From assembly GCA_039621445.1 (NCBI GenBank), contig CP154954.1:60509858-60573857 (forward strand): a stretch of DNA of 64,000 bases, in the 5' to 3' direction. Positions within the stretch are counted from its first letter, which is position 1. Every line of letters starts with the position of its first letter. The stretch is from Euglena gracilis. Taxonomy: Eukaryota > Euglenida > Euglenophyceae > Euglenales. Below are positions 52,661-64,000 of this stretch, piece by piece. The translations under genes were made by a program, and so were the position numbers. The notes under the pieces were generated by a model. That model made no database searches and was not told the DNA's origin. It worked only from the letters and a program-made list of their open reading frames with translations.

Positions 52661-53486
52661 GAGGGCAGTAATTAAGAAGTGTTTGAAAGCACCAAGAAAG
52701 GGTCGCGGGGGGGAACGGGAAACATTGCAGGAAATTGGCAGTCAGTTTTTGGGTGGTAGCTTGCGACAAGTCGCTGGCAACCATTGGTGGTGGCCTAGCG
52801 ACCATTGATGGTCGAGCCGACAAGTTGGAGCTCATCTTTTTTTGGCCACAAACTTGTCAGTGGTTGCTAGTGACCATAGGGCAAATACCATTGGCTGGAA
52901 AGGAGAAGGCGGCCAAATTCAAATCTTTGAGGTTGAAATTGCTTGGGAAAAAAATTGTCGAGCCTTCTGTCCCAATCGGTGGGGCAGTTACTTCAACTCT
53001 TCAAAAACCAGTCACTCACTTTTTTTTCAGAATACCTGTCCGTCACCCAGGGATGGATGGGAAGCCTTGAGGGGGGGGGGGGGGGGGGGGCCGCCCCCCC
53101 CGCCCCAACACGGAGGGGGGGGGGGTGGGTCGGACCCCCCCCTCCTACCTCGAAACTGAGGGGGGGCCGAAATTTTTTCGATTTCATGGACGGGCAAAGG
53201 GCCGGAAATCGGGTCGGAATCGGTCAAAAAACCCTGATTTTTCTTTGAAACTCGACCCAAAAATGCTCATTTTTTGAAAATTTTTGAACATGTTTTTGGG
53301 GAAAACACCAACACATCAAAAAATGGGCAATATGGCCAAAAGTCAGCAAAAGGGGTGTTTTTTGCTCATTTTCCGGCGCTGCGCGCCGGAAGAAAATTTT
53401 CTGCTATTTTTGGCACCTGTCAAGGAGGGGGGGGTGGGGGGGTCCGGACCCCCCCTCCCAACATCTAGGGGGGGGGGGGGTGGTCC

Positions 53487-55463
53487 GGACCAGGTTTTGA
53501 ATAGTGCTGAGCTCTTAATAAGCGCGCACCCACCCCTTCATTGACCCCTCCATACATACCGGCCCACTCCATGGAGCTCTTTTGCCTGAAATCCATGGGG
53601 TTTGTGCCAGAAACAGGGCGCCGGTGGGTCAAAAAAGGCTCATTTTCGGCTCGAAAACAGTTTTTCTGGGTCCGGGAGGCCCAAAAACATTGTTTCGGGC
53701 AAAAAAAATTTTCGATTTTTTTCGATTTTTTCGACCCGGTTTTGACCCAAAGTCAACGGGTCGGCGGCCCAGAACGGGGCGCTGGCGGGTCGAAAAACGC
53801 TCGTTTTCGGCTCAAAAACAGTTTTTCCGGGTCCGGGAGGCCAAAAAACATCGTTTCGGGCAAAATAAAATTTTTCGATTTTTTTCGACTTTTTCGACCC
53901 GGTTTTGACCCAAAGTCAATGGGTCGGCGGCCCGAAACGGGGCGCTGGCGGGTCGAAAAACGCTCGTTTTCGGCTCAAAAGCAGTTTTTCTGGGTCCAGG
54001 AGGCCAAAAAACATCGTTTCGGGCAAAAAAAAATTTTTCGATTTTTTTCGACTTTTTCGACCCGGTTTTGACCCAAAGTCAATGGGTCGGCGGCCCAAAA
54101 CGGGGCGCTGGCGGGTCGAAAAACGCTCGTTTTCGGCTCAAAAACAGTTTTTCTGGGTCCGGGAGGCCAAAAAACATCGTTTCGGGCAAAATAAAATTTT
54201 TCGATTTTTTTCGACTTTTTCGACCCGGTTTTGACCCAAAGTCAATGGGTCGGCGGCCCGAAACGGGGCGCTGGCGGGTCGAAAAACGCTCGTTTTCGGC
54301 TCAAAAACAGTTTTTCTGGGTCCGGGAGGCCAAAAAACATCGTTTCGGGCAAAAAAAATTTTTTCGATTTTTTTCGACTTTTTCGACCCGGTTTTGACCC
54401 AAAGTCAATGGGTCGGCGGCCCGAAACGGGGCGCTGGCGGGTCGAAAAACGCTCGTTTTCGGCTCAAAAGCAGTTTTTCTGGGTCCGGGAGGCCAAAAAA
54501 CATCGTTTCGGGCAAAAAAAATTTTTTCGATTTTTTTCGACTTTTTCGACCCGGTTTTGACCCAAAGTCAATGGGTCGGCGGCCCAAAACGGGGCGCTGG
54601 CGGGTCGAAAAACGCTCGTTTTCGGCTCAAAAACAGTTTTTCTGGGTCCGGGAGGCCAAAAACATCGTTTCGGGCAAAAAAAAATTTTTTCGATTTTTTT
54701 CGACTTTTTTGGCCGAAAACGGCTAAGTCGAACAGAGGGAAAAGTGTACAAAATGGCCTGAAATGGCCAAATTGGCCAAAAAAACGCCCGTATCTCGGGC
54801 TGGGCGGGGAGTTGCGGGGAAACCAAAATCCCAGTAGATAGAGCGTTCCAAGGGCTTCAATTTAGGTCTCCGGACATTTCCTTTGATTTTGCATCATTTT
54901 CGAGAAATTTTGAAAACATCGATTTTTTGACCCCCCACCCCCCGAAAACGGCTAAGTCGAACAGAGGGAAAAGTGTACAAAACGGCCAGCTGCGCCGAAA
55001 ACGGCCGTATCTCGGGCTAGGCGAGGAGTTGGGGGGAAATCAAAATACCGGTAGATGGGGCGTTCCAAGGGCTTCAAATTAGGTCTCCGGACATTTCCTT
55101 TGATTTGGCTTCATTTTGGAGATATTTTGAAAATTGACATTTTTTGGCAGTCCAAAGGGGGGGGGGCTCATCCAGGGGGGGCGGGTAAATCCTACCGAGT
55201 TTGGACCCCTTCGCGCGTGAATAACTCGGGCCTGGCGGGGAGTTGGGGGTCAAACCCAGGTGATTCGGAAACTAGGAATCCAGTCGCTCGCGACTGAAAA
55301 AAAAAATTCCGGGAGAGGGGCCGGTATGAGGGTGATAAGCAGTCCGTTCCCGCGGTGCCCCGACCCGGGGGGGGGGCGGGGGGGGGGGGGGGGGGGTGTC
55401 GAGGGGGGGTTTCGACGGTGGTAAGCTTCGCTCTTACCCATAAAGGGATAAGAGCTCAGCGAC
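53487..55463 (+). repeat. Large repeat block B with 163-bp satellite
   Basis: Left edge GGACCAGGTTTTGAATAGTG, array of about seven 163-bp units (53620-54720), then the shared flank up to CATAAAGGGATAAGAGCTCAG. Reverse-complement relative of block A. Confidence 0.93.
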
Positions 55464-57542
55464 CCCTCCATACATACCGGCCCACTCCATGGAGCTCTTT
55501 TGCCTGAAATCCATGGGGTTTGTGCCAGAAACAGGGCGCCGGTGGGTCAAAAAAAGGCTCGTTTTCGGCTCGAAAACAGTTTTTCTGGGTCCGGGAGGCC
55601 CAACAACATTGTTTCGGGCAAAAAAAATTTTCGATTTTTTTCGATTTTTTCGACCCGGTTTTGACCCAAAGTCAACGGGTCGGCGGCCCAAAACGGGGCG
55701 CTGGCGGGTCGAAAAACGCTCGTTTTTGGCTCAAAAACTGTTTTTCCGGGTCCGGGAGGCCAAAAAAACATCGTTTCGGGCAAAATAAAATTTTTCGATT
55801 TTTTTCGACTTTTTCGACCCGGTTTTGACCCAAAGTCAATGGGTCGGCGGCCCAAAACGGGGCGCTGGCGGGTCGAAAAACGCTCGTTTTCGGCTCAAAA
55901 GCAGTTTTTTTTTTTTTTTTTTTTCCGGGAGGCCAAAAAACATCGTTTCGGGCAAATAAAACTTTTTCGATTTTTTTCGATTTTTTCGACCCGGTTCTGA
56001 CCCAAAGTCAATGGGTCGGCGGCCCAAAACGGGGCGCCGGCGGGTCGAAAAACGCTCGTTTTCGGCTCAAAAACAGTTTTTCCGGGTCCGGGAGGCCCAA
56101 AAACATCGTTTCGGGCAAAAAAAATTTTTTTCGATTTTTTTCGACTTTTTCGACCCGGTTTTGACCCAAAGTCAATGGGTCGGCGGCCCAAAACGGGGCG
56201 CTGGCGGGTCGAAAAACGCTCGTTTTCGGCTCAAAAACAGTTTTTTCCGGGTCCGGGAGGCCAAAAAACATCGTTTCGGGCAAAATAAAATTTTTCGATT
56301 TTTTTCGACTTTTTCGACCCGGTTTTGACCCAAAGTCAATAGGTCGGCGGCGGCCCGAAACGGGGCGCTGGCGGGTCGAAAAACGCTCGTTTTCGGCTCA
56401 AAACAGTTTTTCTGGGTCCGGGAGGCCAAAAAACATCGTTTCGGGCAAAAAAAAATTTTTCGATTTTTTTCGACTTTTTCGACCCGGTTTTGACCCAAAG
56501 TCAATGGGTCGGCGGCCCAAAACGGGGCGCTGGCGGGTCGAAAAACGCTCGTTTTCGGCTCAAAAGCAGTTTTTCTGGGTCCGGGAGGCCAAAAAACATC
56601 GTTTCGGGCAAAAAAAATTTTTCGATTTTTTTCGACTTTTTCGACCCGGTTTTGACCCAAAGTCAATGGGTCGGCGGCCCAAAACGGGGCGCTGGCGGGT
56701 CGAAAAACGCTCGTTTTCGGCTCGGGAGCCCAAAAAACATCGTTTGGGGCAAAAAAAAAATTTTCGATTGTTTTCGACATTTTTGGCCGAAAACGGCTAA
56801 GTCGAACAGAAGGAAAAGTGTACAAAATGGCCTGAAATGGCCCAAATTGGCCAAAAAACGCCCGTATCTCGGGCTGGGCGGGGAGTTGCGGGGAAACCAA
56901 AATCCCAGTAGATAGAGCGTTCCAAGGGCTTCAATTTAGGTCTCCGGACATTTCCTTTGATTTTGCATCATTTTCGAGAAATTTTGAAAACATCGATTTT
57001 TTGACCCCCCACCCCCCGAAAACGGCTAAGTCGAACAGAGGGAAAAGTGTACAAAACGGCCAGCTGCGCCGAAAACGGCCGTATCTCGGGCTAGGCGAGG
57101 AGTTGGGGGGAAATCAAAATACCGGTAGATGGGGCGTTCCAAGGGCTTCAAATTAGGTCTCCGGACATTTCCTTTGATTTGGCTTCATTTTGGAGATATT
57201 TTGAAAATTGACATTTTTTGGCAGTCCAGGGGGGGGGGGGGCTCATCCAGGGGGGGCGGGTAAATCCTACCGAGTTTGGACCCCTTCGCGCGTGAATAAC
57301 TCGGGCCTGGCGGGGAGTTGGGGGTCAAACCCAGGTGATTCGGAAACTAGGAATCCAGTCGCTCGCGACTGAAAAAAAAAATTCCGGGAACGGGGCCGGG
57401 ATCATGGTGATAATCCGTCGGTTCCCGAGGTGGCCCCGACCCGGGGGGGGGGGCGGGGGGGGGGGGTGGGGGGCGGGGGGGGGGGTTTCGCCGGTGGTAA
57501 GCTTCGCTCTTACCCATAAAGGGATAAGAGCTCAGCGACCCC
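55462..57542 (+). repeat. Large repeat block C with 163-bp satellite
   Basis: Direct tandem copy of block B: array about 55530-56790, flank 56790-57542. One unit has a 19-T insertion-like run (55906-55924) in place of the usual TTTTTCTGGGTCC. Confidence 0.93.
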
Positions 57543-58460
57543 CCCCTACCACCTTACCCCCCCAGGGGGGGGGGGTCGGGACCCCCCCCTACCACCTACC
57601 TCAATACCGAAGGGCTTCCCATCCATCCCTGCCGTCACCCCCCCCCCCGGGGTGGGTGTCAGCCACTCTGGAATCCAAAAAGGTACTTTGACCAAAAACG
57701 TGGAATAAAACCTTCCAGTGCCTTCGGCTTCGGCTTTTTTGCCGAGCCCCAGGGTCCGGGGGGGGGGGGGAATCCTGTGTTGGCATCCCCCCCCCCCGAA
57801 ACCTTTTGCCACGGCAACCCCCCCATGGCCTGACCCCTTTCGCAGGGGAAGCCAACCCATCAAAACCCCGGCGTGGGACCCACAGGTCCTTGGGCAGGGT
57901 TGTATGGGAATCTGGGAGGGGGGGGGCACCCCCCTCTGACCTCCAGTTTTCGGTCGCCGAAAATTTCGGCTGTTTTTTGGGTGGGACGGAAAATGGGGGG
58001 GGGGGCAATTCAGGGTTGACGTTTTTTAAAAAAAAACCCAAAAAACATGTGTTTTGAAAGAGCAAAAACTGACCTTTTTCTTGCGAAATGGCCATTTTTT
58101 TGAGGAAAAAGTTCTAAACTCATTTTTTTTGGTCATCAAAAAGTGACGTTTTAGTTTTTTCAGACCCTTCATCCGAAAATGATGTGGTTGGCAATGCGCC
58201 GCACATGTGAAAGCCATCACCCTTTACGGACTAAAGAGATAAAAAGTGAACTTTTTTTGAAAAAAAAAACATTTCAAAAAAATTCCCCCAAACCCTCCAT
58301 GACGTTTTTTTTTGTTTTTCGAAAAAAGCATATTTTTTTTAAAAAATAATGTTTTTTTAAAAAAAAATTGTTTCAAAAAAAAACAAGCCGTCAACCTTGG
58401 GGCAATTTGTCCCACTTTTTGACTTTTTGGTGAAATTTTCAGGGATAAGGTAAGGTTAAT
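57543..58460. other. No gene recognised
   Basis: G/C runs (57540-57660, 57755-57800) then A/T-rich low-complexity sequence (58250-58390). Confidence 0.4.
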
Positions 58461-58473
58461 GGCTGGATTAATT

Positions 58474-58825
58474 AACTAATTACAGCTAAACCCGGAAACT
58501 TTGGCCTCTCCTGCCAGCTATTTGGCCTAGAGTTGCCAGAACGTTGGCCCCTCGCGCCAGCTATTTGACTCAGAGTTGCCAAAATGTTGGCACCAAAATG
58601 GTGCCAACAACGGGCCAGTATTTTGGCCACTTCTACAACGAACAATTTTTTTGATAAACCATCATGAATCCCGGGTGCCAAAGTAACGGCAACCAGGCAC
58701 CATGGTTTTGGCCACCACGGGACAGAATAGCAGCACGTGGTGCCTGGGTTTTAGCAACTCTAGGCCAAATTACTGGCCACCAAGGGCCACGGTTTTGGCC
58801 ACTGTGCGCCGGTTAGTTGTAATTA
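58474..58825. repeat. Inverted-ended repeat, AT-rich termini
   Basis: Left ACTAATTACAGCTAA is mirrored by TTAGTTGTAATTAATT at right; interior repeats TTTGGCC and GGTGCC words in opposite orientation on the two halves. Confidence 0.5.
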
Positions 58826-58904
58826 ATTATTTTATTTATTTTCCCCAAATTGGGGAATTCAGGAATAAATTAGGCCCCATTTTGGACTGAACTCACAACG
58901 ATTT

Positions 58905-59100
58905 TAACATCAGAACAAGAGTGGGAGACGTCGGTTCTGTCGTAAAACCGGCGTCCGGACGGTTCTGTCCGGGGATGCCGGGTTCGTGTGGGGTTCGGGT
59001 TCAGGACTGAACCCGAAACGGCGTCCCCCACCCCTTTTTTAAACTGGCTTTGGGGCCGCCTGGTTCACGACAGAACCGGCGTTCCCGACCTTCGGTCAAA
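58905..59100. repeat. GACGCCGGTTCTGTC repeat
   Basis: Several inverted copies of (G)ACGCCGGTTCTGTC; same words at 63210-63350. Confidence 0.5.
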
Positions 59101-59196
59101 GGACACCCCAAGGACCAATCTCCGACCACTAATCTGCAATGTTACGCTACTTTGGATTGAAAAAAACTGCATCACGGAAACATTAAAAATACACAC

Positions 59197-59351
59197 CTCC
59201 AGAATTTTGATCTTTGTCAGCAAGTGATTGGAAATCATAGAAAAGGTCAGGCCAGTTTGCAAGCTCATCCACAACGTCATACTCCCACTCGATTAGGGGT
59301 TCTCGTGGGATGTACTCTTGATCACAAAGATACTTTTGAGAAACTTGAGGT
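59197..59351 (-). CDS. Internal exon, unknown protein
   Basis: Canonical CATTTGTCACAG acceptor and GGAG/GTGTGT donor. One open frame reads SQKYLCDQEYIPREPLIEW, EYDVVDELANWPDLFYDF. High complexity and acidic; lower GC than other exons here. No family recognised and no partner exon found. Confidence 0.5.
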
Positions 59352-60377
59352 CTGTGACAAATGAGAAAAACAACACCCATGCCCCCCCTCCCAAGCTGCG
59401 AAACAGAGATGGAAGACAACACTTTTTATGAAGGCGTCAAAAATCGACGGACGTTTCCAAAAACCACTTTTCGGCAAACGTGCTCAAAATTCACCATTTT
59501 GAAAGCTGCCATAAATAACCTTTTTGTGCTGTCCAGGGCAAATTTCTTTTTAGACCCCGGGGGGTCCCGGTTAAGGCTGTGTTTACAGCAACATGCCTTT
59601 GGTCAAAGGCTGTGTTTCTGAACACAGCCTTTGGCGCGTCAAACGCTGCGTTTAGAAACACAGCCTTCGACCTGAGGCTGTGTTTTCAAACACAGACTTT
59701 GAAGGAAATTTTTTGGAAAAAAACACGACTTGTTCAGTTATCCAATGGCTCCACATCTTTGGACCATTGAGAGAGGTTGTGAACCACGCAGATTTTGGAC
59801 CATTTAGGTTGTTGACTACTGGTTCGGGACCACTGGGGCAAACACATGAAGGAATGATGATGACAACAAAATAAATTGTGCATAGAAATGCCATTCAATT
59901 AAGGGAGCTGCAGAACTTCCGGGATGAGAGCCCTGCACGGTGTGGCTGATTTTGGTGGCCATTGCTGTTCGTTTTGTCCAAATCACCCCCAAACCAGTCA
60001 AAACCCTCCCAAATGGCTCCAGAACCCCCCAATCGGGGGTGAATATGCAAAAAAAATTGGGTCAGTCTCGCCGACTTTTTATGAAGAAAATTGTATGCAA
60101 ACTAGTCGGTGGCTAGTCGGTGGTCATAAAAATGGTCTGTGGCGGGTCCAAACCACCCGGAAATGGTCCGGATGGGGCCAAATAAGTGCTTTACACCAAC
60201 AGGAACACCCTCAGATGGAAATCTTTGGTCGGTGGGGGGGTCGGTGGGCCCTTGATGGGGTCCGGAGGGGTAAAAAACCAATGACGAAACAGGGATTACA
60301 TGAAAATCCTTTAGAAATGCAAGCATTCTGCATCAGGACAGGCTGAAAACTCCCCCCTCCACCCCCACCCGAGCCCA

Positions 60378-60600
60378 GATAACAAAATTCCTTCTATGTT
60401 GGCAACATACTCGGGGGCTAAGTCGTTTTTGTGGCTCACTTTGGCATAGGCGGGGGGGCTCCGCCCCCCCCCCCTCGCACCCCCCCCTCAAATAACAAAA
60501 TCCCTTCTATGTTGGCAACATACTCCGGGGCTAAGTCGTTTTTGTGGCTCACTTTGGCATAGGCGGGGGGGGGGGGCCCCGGCCCCCCCCCCCCCGCACC
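60378..60600. repeat. Tandem 113-bp repeat, two copies
   Basis: ATAACAAAAT..CCTTCTATGTTGGCAACATACTC and CTAAGTCGTTTTTGTGGCTC occur twice; an inverted fragment is at 62507-62542. Confidence 0.8.
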
Positions 60601-61726
60601 CCCCCCCCCGCATTTGTTATCCAGCCAGCTGGCTGGAACCTCCAGGGGCAGGGCTGTCATATGGAATTGAAACCTTGTGGGTGGTCGGTGGGTGGTTCCC
60701 CGCCCCTAACCAGGCCTTCCCATACTTTCCATACTTCCAGGGGGCCCCAATTTTCAGGTCAAAAGAATTTCTGAGTGGTGCCATGGTGGGAAGAAAGGTT
60801 GACCCCCTTACAGCCCTGTCATTGGAGTTTTGTTTTGAACTCTGCAGAAAAATGGCCAAAAAAATGGCCAAAAAATGGGCAAAAAAGGTCAGAAAGGGGC
60901 TGCTGCCCAATGGTTTAGGGGGGCCCAGGGGCGGCCTTCAGCGTCGCCGGTCCCCGCCCCCGGACTCCCCTAACTCTTGGCCTAGACACAGTTCTTGACA
61001 CAAAGGGTATTCTGTACTGTTTCTGTACTGTTTCTGTATTGTTTTCAGCACTGTTTCTGCACTGTTTTCAGCTCATCCAGCCCCCCTCCCCAAAAGAAAC
61101 ATAAAAACCCTCGTCTCCACCTCCGCACACAGCGGGTTCTGGAAGCGTTTTGGACCAGACAAGGGCTAAATTTTGCGGTCAGATGATCACGACTGGCTGA
61201 ACTTAGGATATCCCGTTTCATTTTCTGGAAGTTCAGGATAAGCATTCTGTGCAGTTTGGCCAGATACAGTTGTCATCGCTGGTCGTCTGATAAGAGGAGC
61301 TTTCAATTGGGGGTGATTTGGCAACCATTAAACCTATTTTCTGGGCCCGATACATGTCTTGAAATTCTACTGACATAAACAAATTTCTGTGTAGAAACAG
61401 ACGGATACGATCCCGATCATCCAAATTCAGTCTTAAATAAATAAAGTCAGGGATTTCAGTTTCGTTGGACAAGAATTTGGGGAAATGCAGATATTGCCAA
61501 AAATGCCCAAAATGGAACAAACCGCATGAACAAGGTTGGTCGATTTCCATGACATCGGAATCCGTTTAGGTCAGTCGATTTCCATTCAGGCGCCCGTTTA
61601 GGTCAGTTGATTTCCATTCAGGCGCCCGTTAATGGGCCAAAAACCACTTTTTTGGCAATATTTCCGTCCAGGCAGTTCGGTTGAATGAAATTCAAGACAG
61701 GCGTGCGGGCCCAGACAAAATTGGTT

Positions 61727-61828
61727 TTGAAAAATCCACCGACACTAACAGCAGGGGTGCCGGGCCGCTCGCTTCGCTCGCATGGCCTGGCGCCCTGCGG
61801 TATCTGTTAGTGTCGGTCGATTTTTGAA
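61727..61828. repeat. Small foldback element
   Basis: 25-bp arms (61727-61751 and 61804-61828) match with two differences around a 52-bp GC-rich loop that itself contains GCTCGCTTCGCTCGC. Confidence 0.8.
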
Positions 61829-62273
61829 TAGAAACTTCAATCGGCATGGATCCTTTTCAATTGCTCAGTGTAGGCTTTTTTTTCATTGTGCAAAAAATTG
61901 TGGAATTGTGGAAAATTTTTTGAGACTTTTGGACATATTTTTGAGGGCGCTGGGCAAAAATTTTGACAGGTTGGGGCAATGTTTTTGCCAGCCGTGGGCA
62001 AACATTTCAGACATCCGGGAGGTGCCACAGATTTCAGGGAATCATGACCACAAATTTCAGGCCAGGCATTTGGCGGTTTCAAGTTGGGGGGACCCCTGGA
62101 CCCCCCTGGCCAGGGGTCCTTTGTACCAAGAACTGCATTTGAAACGCAGCTTCAGGACAGAGTCTGCGTTTAAGATACAGTGCTTTGAGGCTGTGTTTAT
62201 AAAGCAACATTCATTTGGTCAAAGGCTCTCTGCATTAGACGGCTCTAGGCGGTAGACTGGGGGGGGGGGGTCC

Positions 62274-62307
62274 TGGGTGGTCGGCCGACTAGTCGGCCGA
62301 CCACCCA
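62274..62307. repeat. Perfect 34-bp palindrome
   Basis: Half-site TGGGTGGTCGGCCGACT followed by its exact complement. A sister palindrome lies at 62370-62403 with half-site TGGGTGGTCGGCGGACT; the two differ by a compensated base pair. Confidence 0.95.
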
Positions 62308-62369
62308 ATTGGTCGGCCGACTAGGCCTGGTCGGCAGCTAGTCGGCGAGACAGGGGGGGGGGGGGGTCC

Positions 62370-62403
62370 TGGGTGGTCGGCGGACTAGTCCGCCGACCAC
62401 CCA
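62370..62403. repeat. Perfect 34-bp palindrome, sister copy
   Basis: See 62274-62307; both follow a G run and TCC. Confidence 0.95.
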
Positions 62404-62779
62404 CTCTAATGTAGTTACGGGCCACTTTTGGCAAAAGAACACCTCTCTCCGTTGTATATAAGTCAATATAAGTCAAATTTTGCACAAAAGGGCTTACCCC
62501 TCCAAGTATATTGCCAACATAGAAGGGATTTTGTTATTTGTAGGACCAAAAATGCCGAAAAAAAGTGGAAATCCAAAATGTCCAAAACGCCACCCAAAAT
62601 CCCAAATCCGACCAGCAACAGATTTCAATGGAATGGAAATCGACTGACCTAAACAGGCGCCTGAATGGAAATTGACTGACCTAAGCGGGCGCCTGAATGG
62701 AAATTGACTGACCTAAACAAATTCAGCTGAATTCCGTTTAAGTCATTAGAAATTCAAGACAGGCGTCGGGCCCAGAAAA

Positions 62780-64000
62780 TAGGTTTAAAGGGTAATTGTG
62801 CAAAACACCCAATCCAAATGCGAAAATTTTCGGAACAGAGGAAAATATTTTTGGGTAATGTGTGAAAATTTTTGAGATGAAATGCAAAAAAAAACACCGG
62901 AAGTGCAAAAAATATACGGCGTGAAATGCGAAAACTTCAGGTGTAAGGTGGAGGCATCCGGGGGGATACCACAGATCACAGATTTCAGGGCAGGCATCCA
63001 ATATGGTGTTTGAGGAATGTGACCATCGACACACTGAAATTCAGATATCGCAAAACAAGACTTCAGGCACAAATTTGAATGCATTTGCTGTGAGGCCTCA
63101 AGGGTCCTCGATGAATGAGGTGGGTCGAGCACTCCACAGCGTATGAAGCAGGTGAAATGCCAGAGAGGGAGGGATACCGCAGAAACAGACGACGTTACGG
63201 CAAGCGACACGCTTAAACCGGCGTTTGGGACGCCGGGTTCACGACAGAACCGGCGTCCCCCCCCCGGGTTTTGGGAACGCCGGTTCTGTTTGTGAAAAAG
63301 GGGTTAGGGACGCCGGTTCTGTCCAAGACCCGGCGTCCCTAACACCGGTTTTTTCATTCCTAAAATGTCATCAAAAGTGCCCCAAAATGGCCCTGGGGTC
63401 CTGATATGACTGTTTCAACCATGTAGCACCTATATTCACCCCTACACCACTGGGGTGAATATCCAATTTTGGTGAAAATTGGCCCTGTTTTGGAAATAGA
63501 GTGACATGCAGCGTGGAAAAATCTGATGACCACCGCTGGTCATCTGTTGAAAAGAGCTTTCGATCGAGGGGTAACTTGGTACCCAACGTTGCATGCAGCC
63601 CAAAATACGCTTGCGATCGTCAGATCGGCCAGAATCTGAGTCGAAATTTGTGGTGATTTTCGGTGCTGTTTGGTTTAAGATGCTCAATGAACCATACAGA
63701 AACGATTTTTTTCTTTGAATCGACGACCTGAGGGGTCCAGGGGGGAATACAAGGGTATAAGAATTGCTAGAGATACGCTCTTTTGCCTTTTTGCTCATCG
63801 TGCCAGACATTGAGGGCGAGGAGGCTGTAAAGAGAAAAAAAATGCAGGGACAGATGCAGGGACCAGCTGGGCAGCCCATTTGGTTGGCCAGCCTGCGGCC
63901 GGGCTGGACCCTCGACCCCCCCCCCCCGGCCTGATCGTCAGAATTCGGCGAAATGCAAAGTAGCGTGACATTGGTGAGAGATTGGTTGGGAGTGTCCTTT
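62780..64000. other. No gene recognised; repeat fragments
   Basis: 63460-63620 resembles 61230-61350 (GCTGGTC-TCTG and GAGCTTTC-AT words). A minus-strand frame at 63442-63879 lacks exon borders I would trust. Confidence 0.35.

Larger units (their letters stand above)
61555..62770. repeat. Region bounded by inverted GTCAGTCGATTTCCATTCAGGCGCC repeats
   Basis: Copies at 61571-61630 are inverted relative to 62630-62720. AATTCAAGACAGGCGT and GGGCCCAGA follow at 61690 and 62752. Confidence 0.55.

Noticed and set aside
53541-54841. Series of 109-residue frames starting every 163 bases
   Set aside because: They come from a 163-bp satellite; 163 is not a multiple of 3, so each unit shifts frame, and both strands are open. 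No selection on a protein is visible.
1-64000. tRNA or rRNA genes, bacterial operons
   Set aside because: I looked for conserved tRNA arms, rRNA signatures and Shine-Dalgarno-led gene runs by eye and saw none; a covariance-model scan was not possible.

Overview
This is a eukaryotic nuclear window, most likely from a euglenid alga such as Euglena or a close relative. Short GC-rich exons of 30-200 bp lie in long introns full of repeats and G/C homopolymer runs. Two kinds of intron occur in one gene: ordinary GT-AG introns, and introns without GT-AG borders whose ends are inverted repeats. In the second kind CAG (or CAA) sits at intron +4 to +6 and pairs with CTG (or TTG) at -8 to -6, which is the signature I recall for euglenid 'nonconventional' introns. 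Start codons are preceded closely by pyrimidine-CAG sites that would suit spliced-leader trans-splicing. No database search was run; the organism call is an inference.

Layout. 0-1.3 kb: two plus-strand exons of unknown function. 5.1-13.0 kb: plus-strand gene for a TLDc-domain protein, seven exons, ending at 12995. 13.9-18.4 kb: exons of a second plus-strand gene that I cannot name. 21.36-26.1 kb: a DIRS-like tyrosine-recombinase retrotransposon on the minus strand (gag-like, RT-RNase H and recombinase regions), with inverted terminal repeats and an internal complementary region. 44.3 down to 29.98 kb: minus-strand gene for a complete type I Hsp40 (DNAJA/Ydj1 family), 13 exons, 411 residues, with J domain, G/F region, four zinc motifs, C-terminal domain and a CVHQ CaaX box. 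Exon 10 is tandemly duplicated. 45-64 kb: mostly repeats, with a few candidate exons (49.8, 52.5 and 59.2 kb).

Repeats. Short CAG...CTG-ended elements with 8-bp target-site duplications, a hAT-like signature, are scattered through the window. Three introns of the DNAJA gene are such elements with intact 8-bp duplications: exon, element and intron coincide exactly. A 163-bp satellite forms three arrays, one at 33-34.7 kb in inverted orientation and two tandem blocks at 53.5-57.5 kb. Microsatellites lie at 14.7, 16.7, 28.2 and 31.2-31.9 kb. G/C homopolymer lengths are suspect throughout: the frame changes in the DIRS element map at or near G/C runs.

The main result is the DNAJA gene. Because the protein family is so well known, its reading frame fixes intron borders almost to the base and shows mobile elements acting as precisely removed introns.
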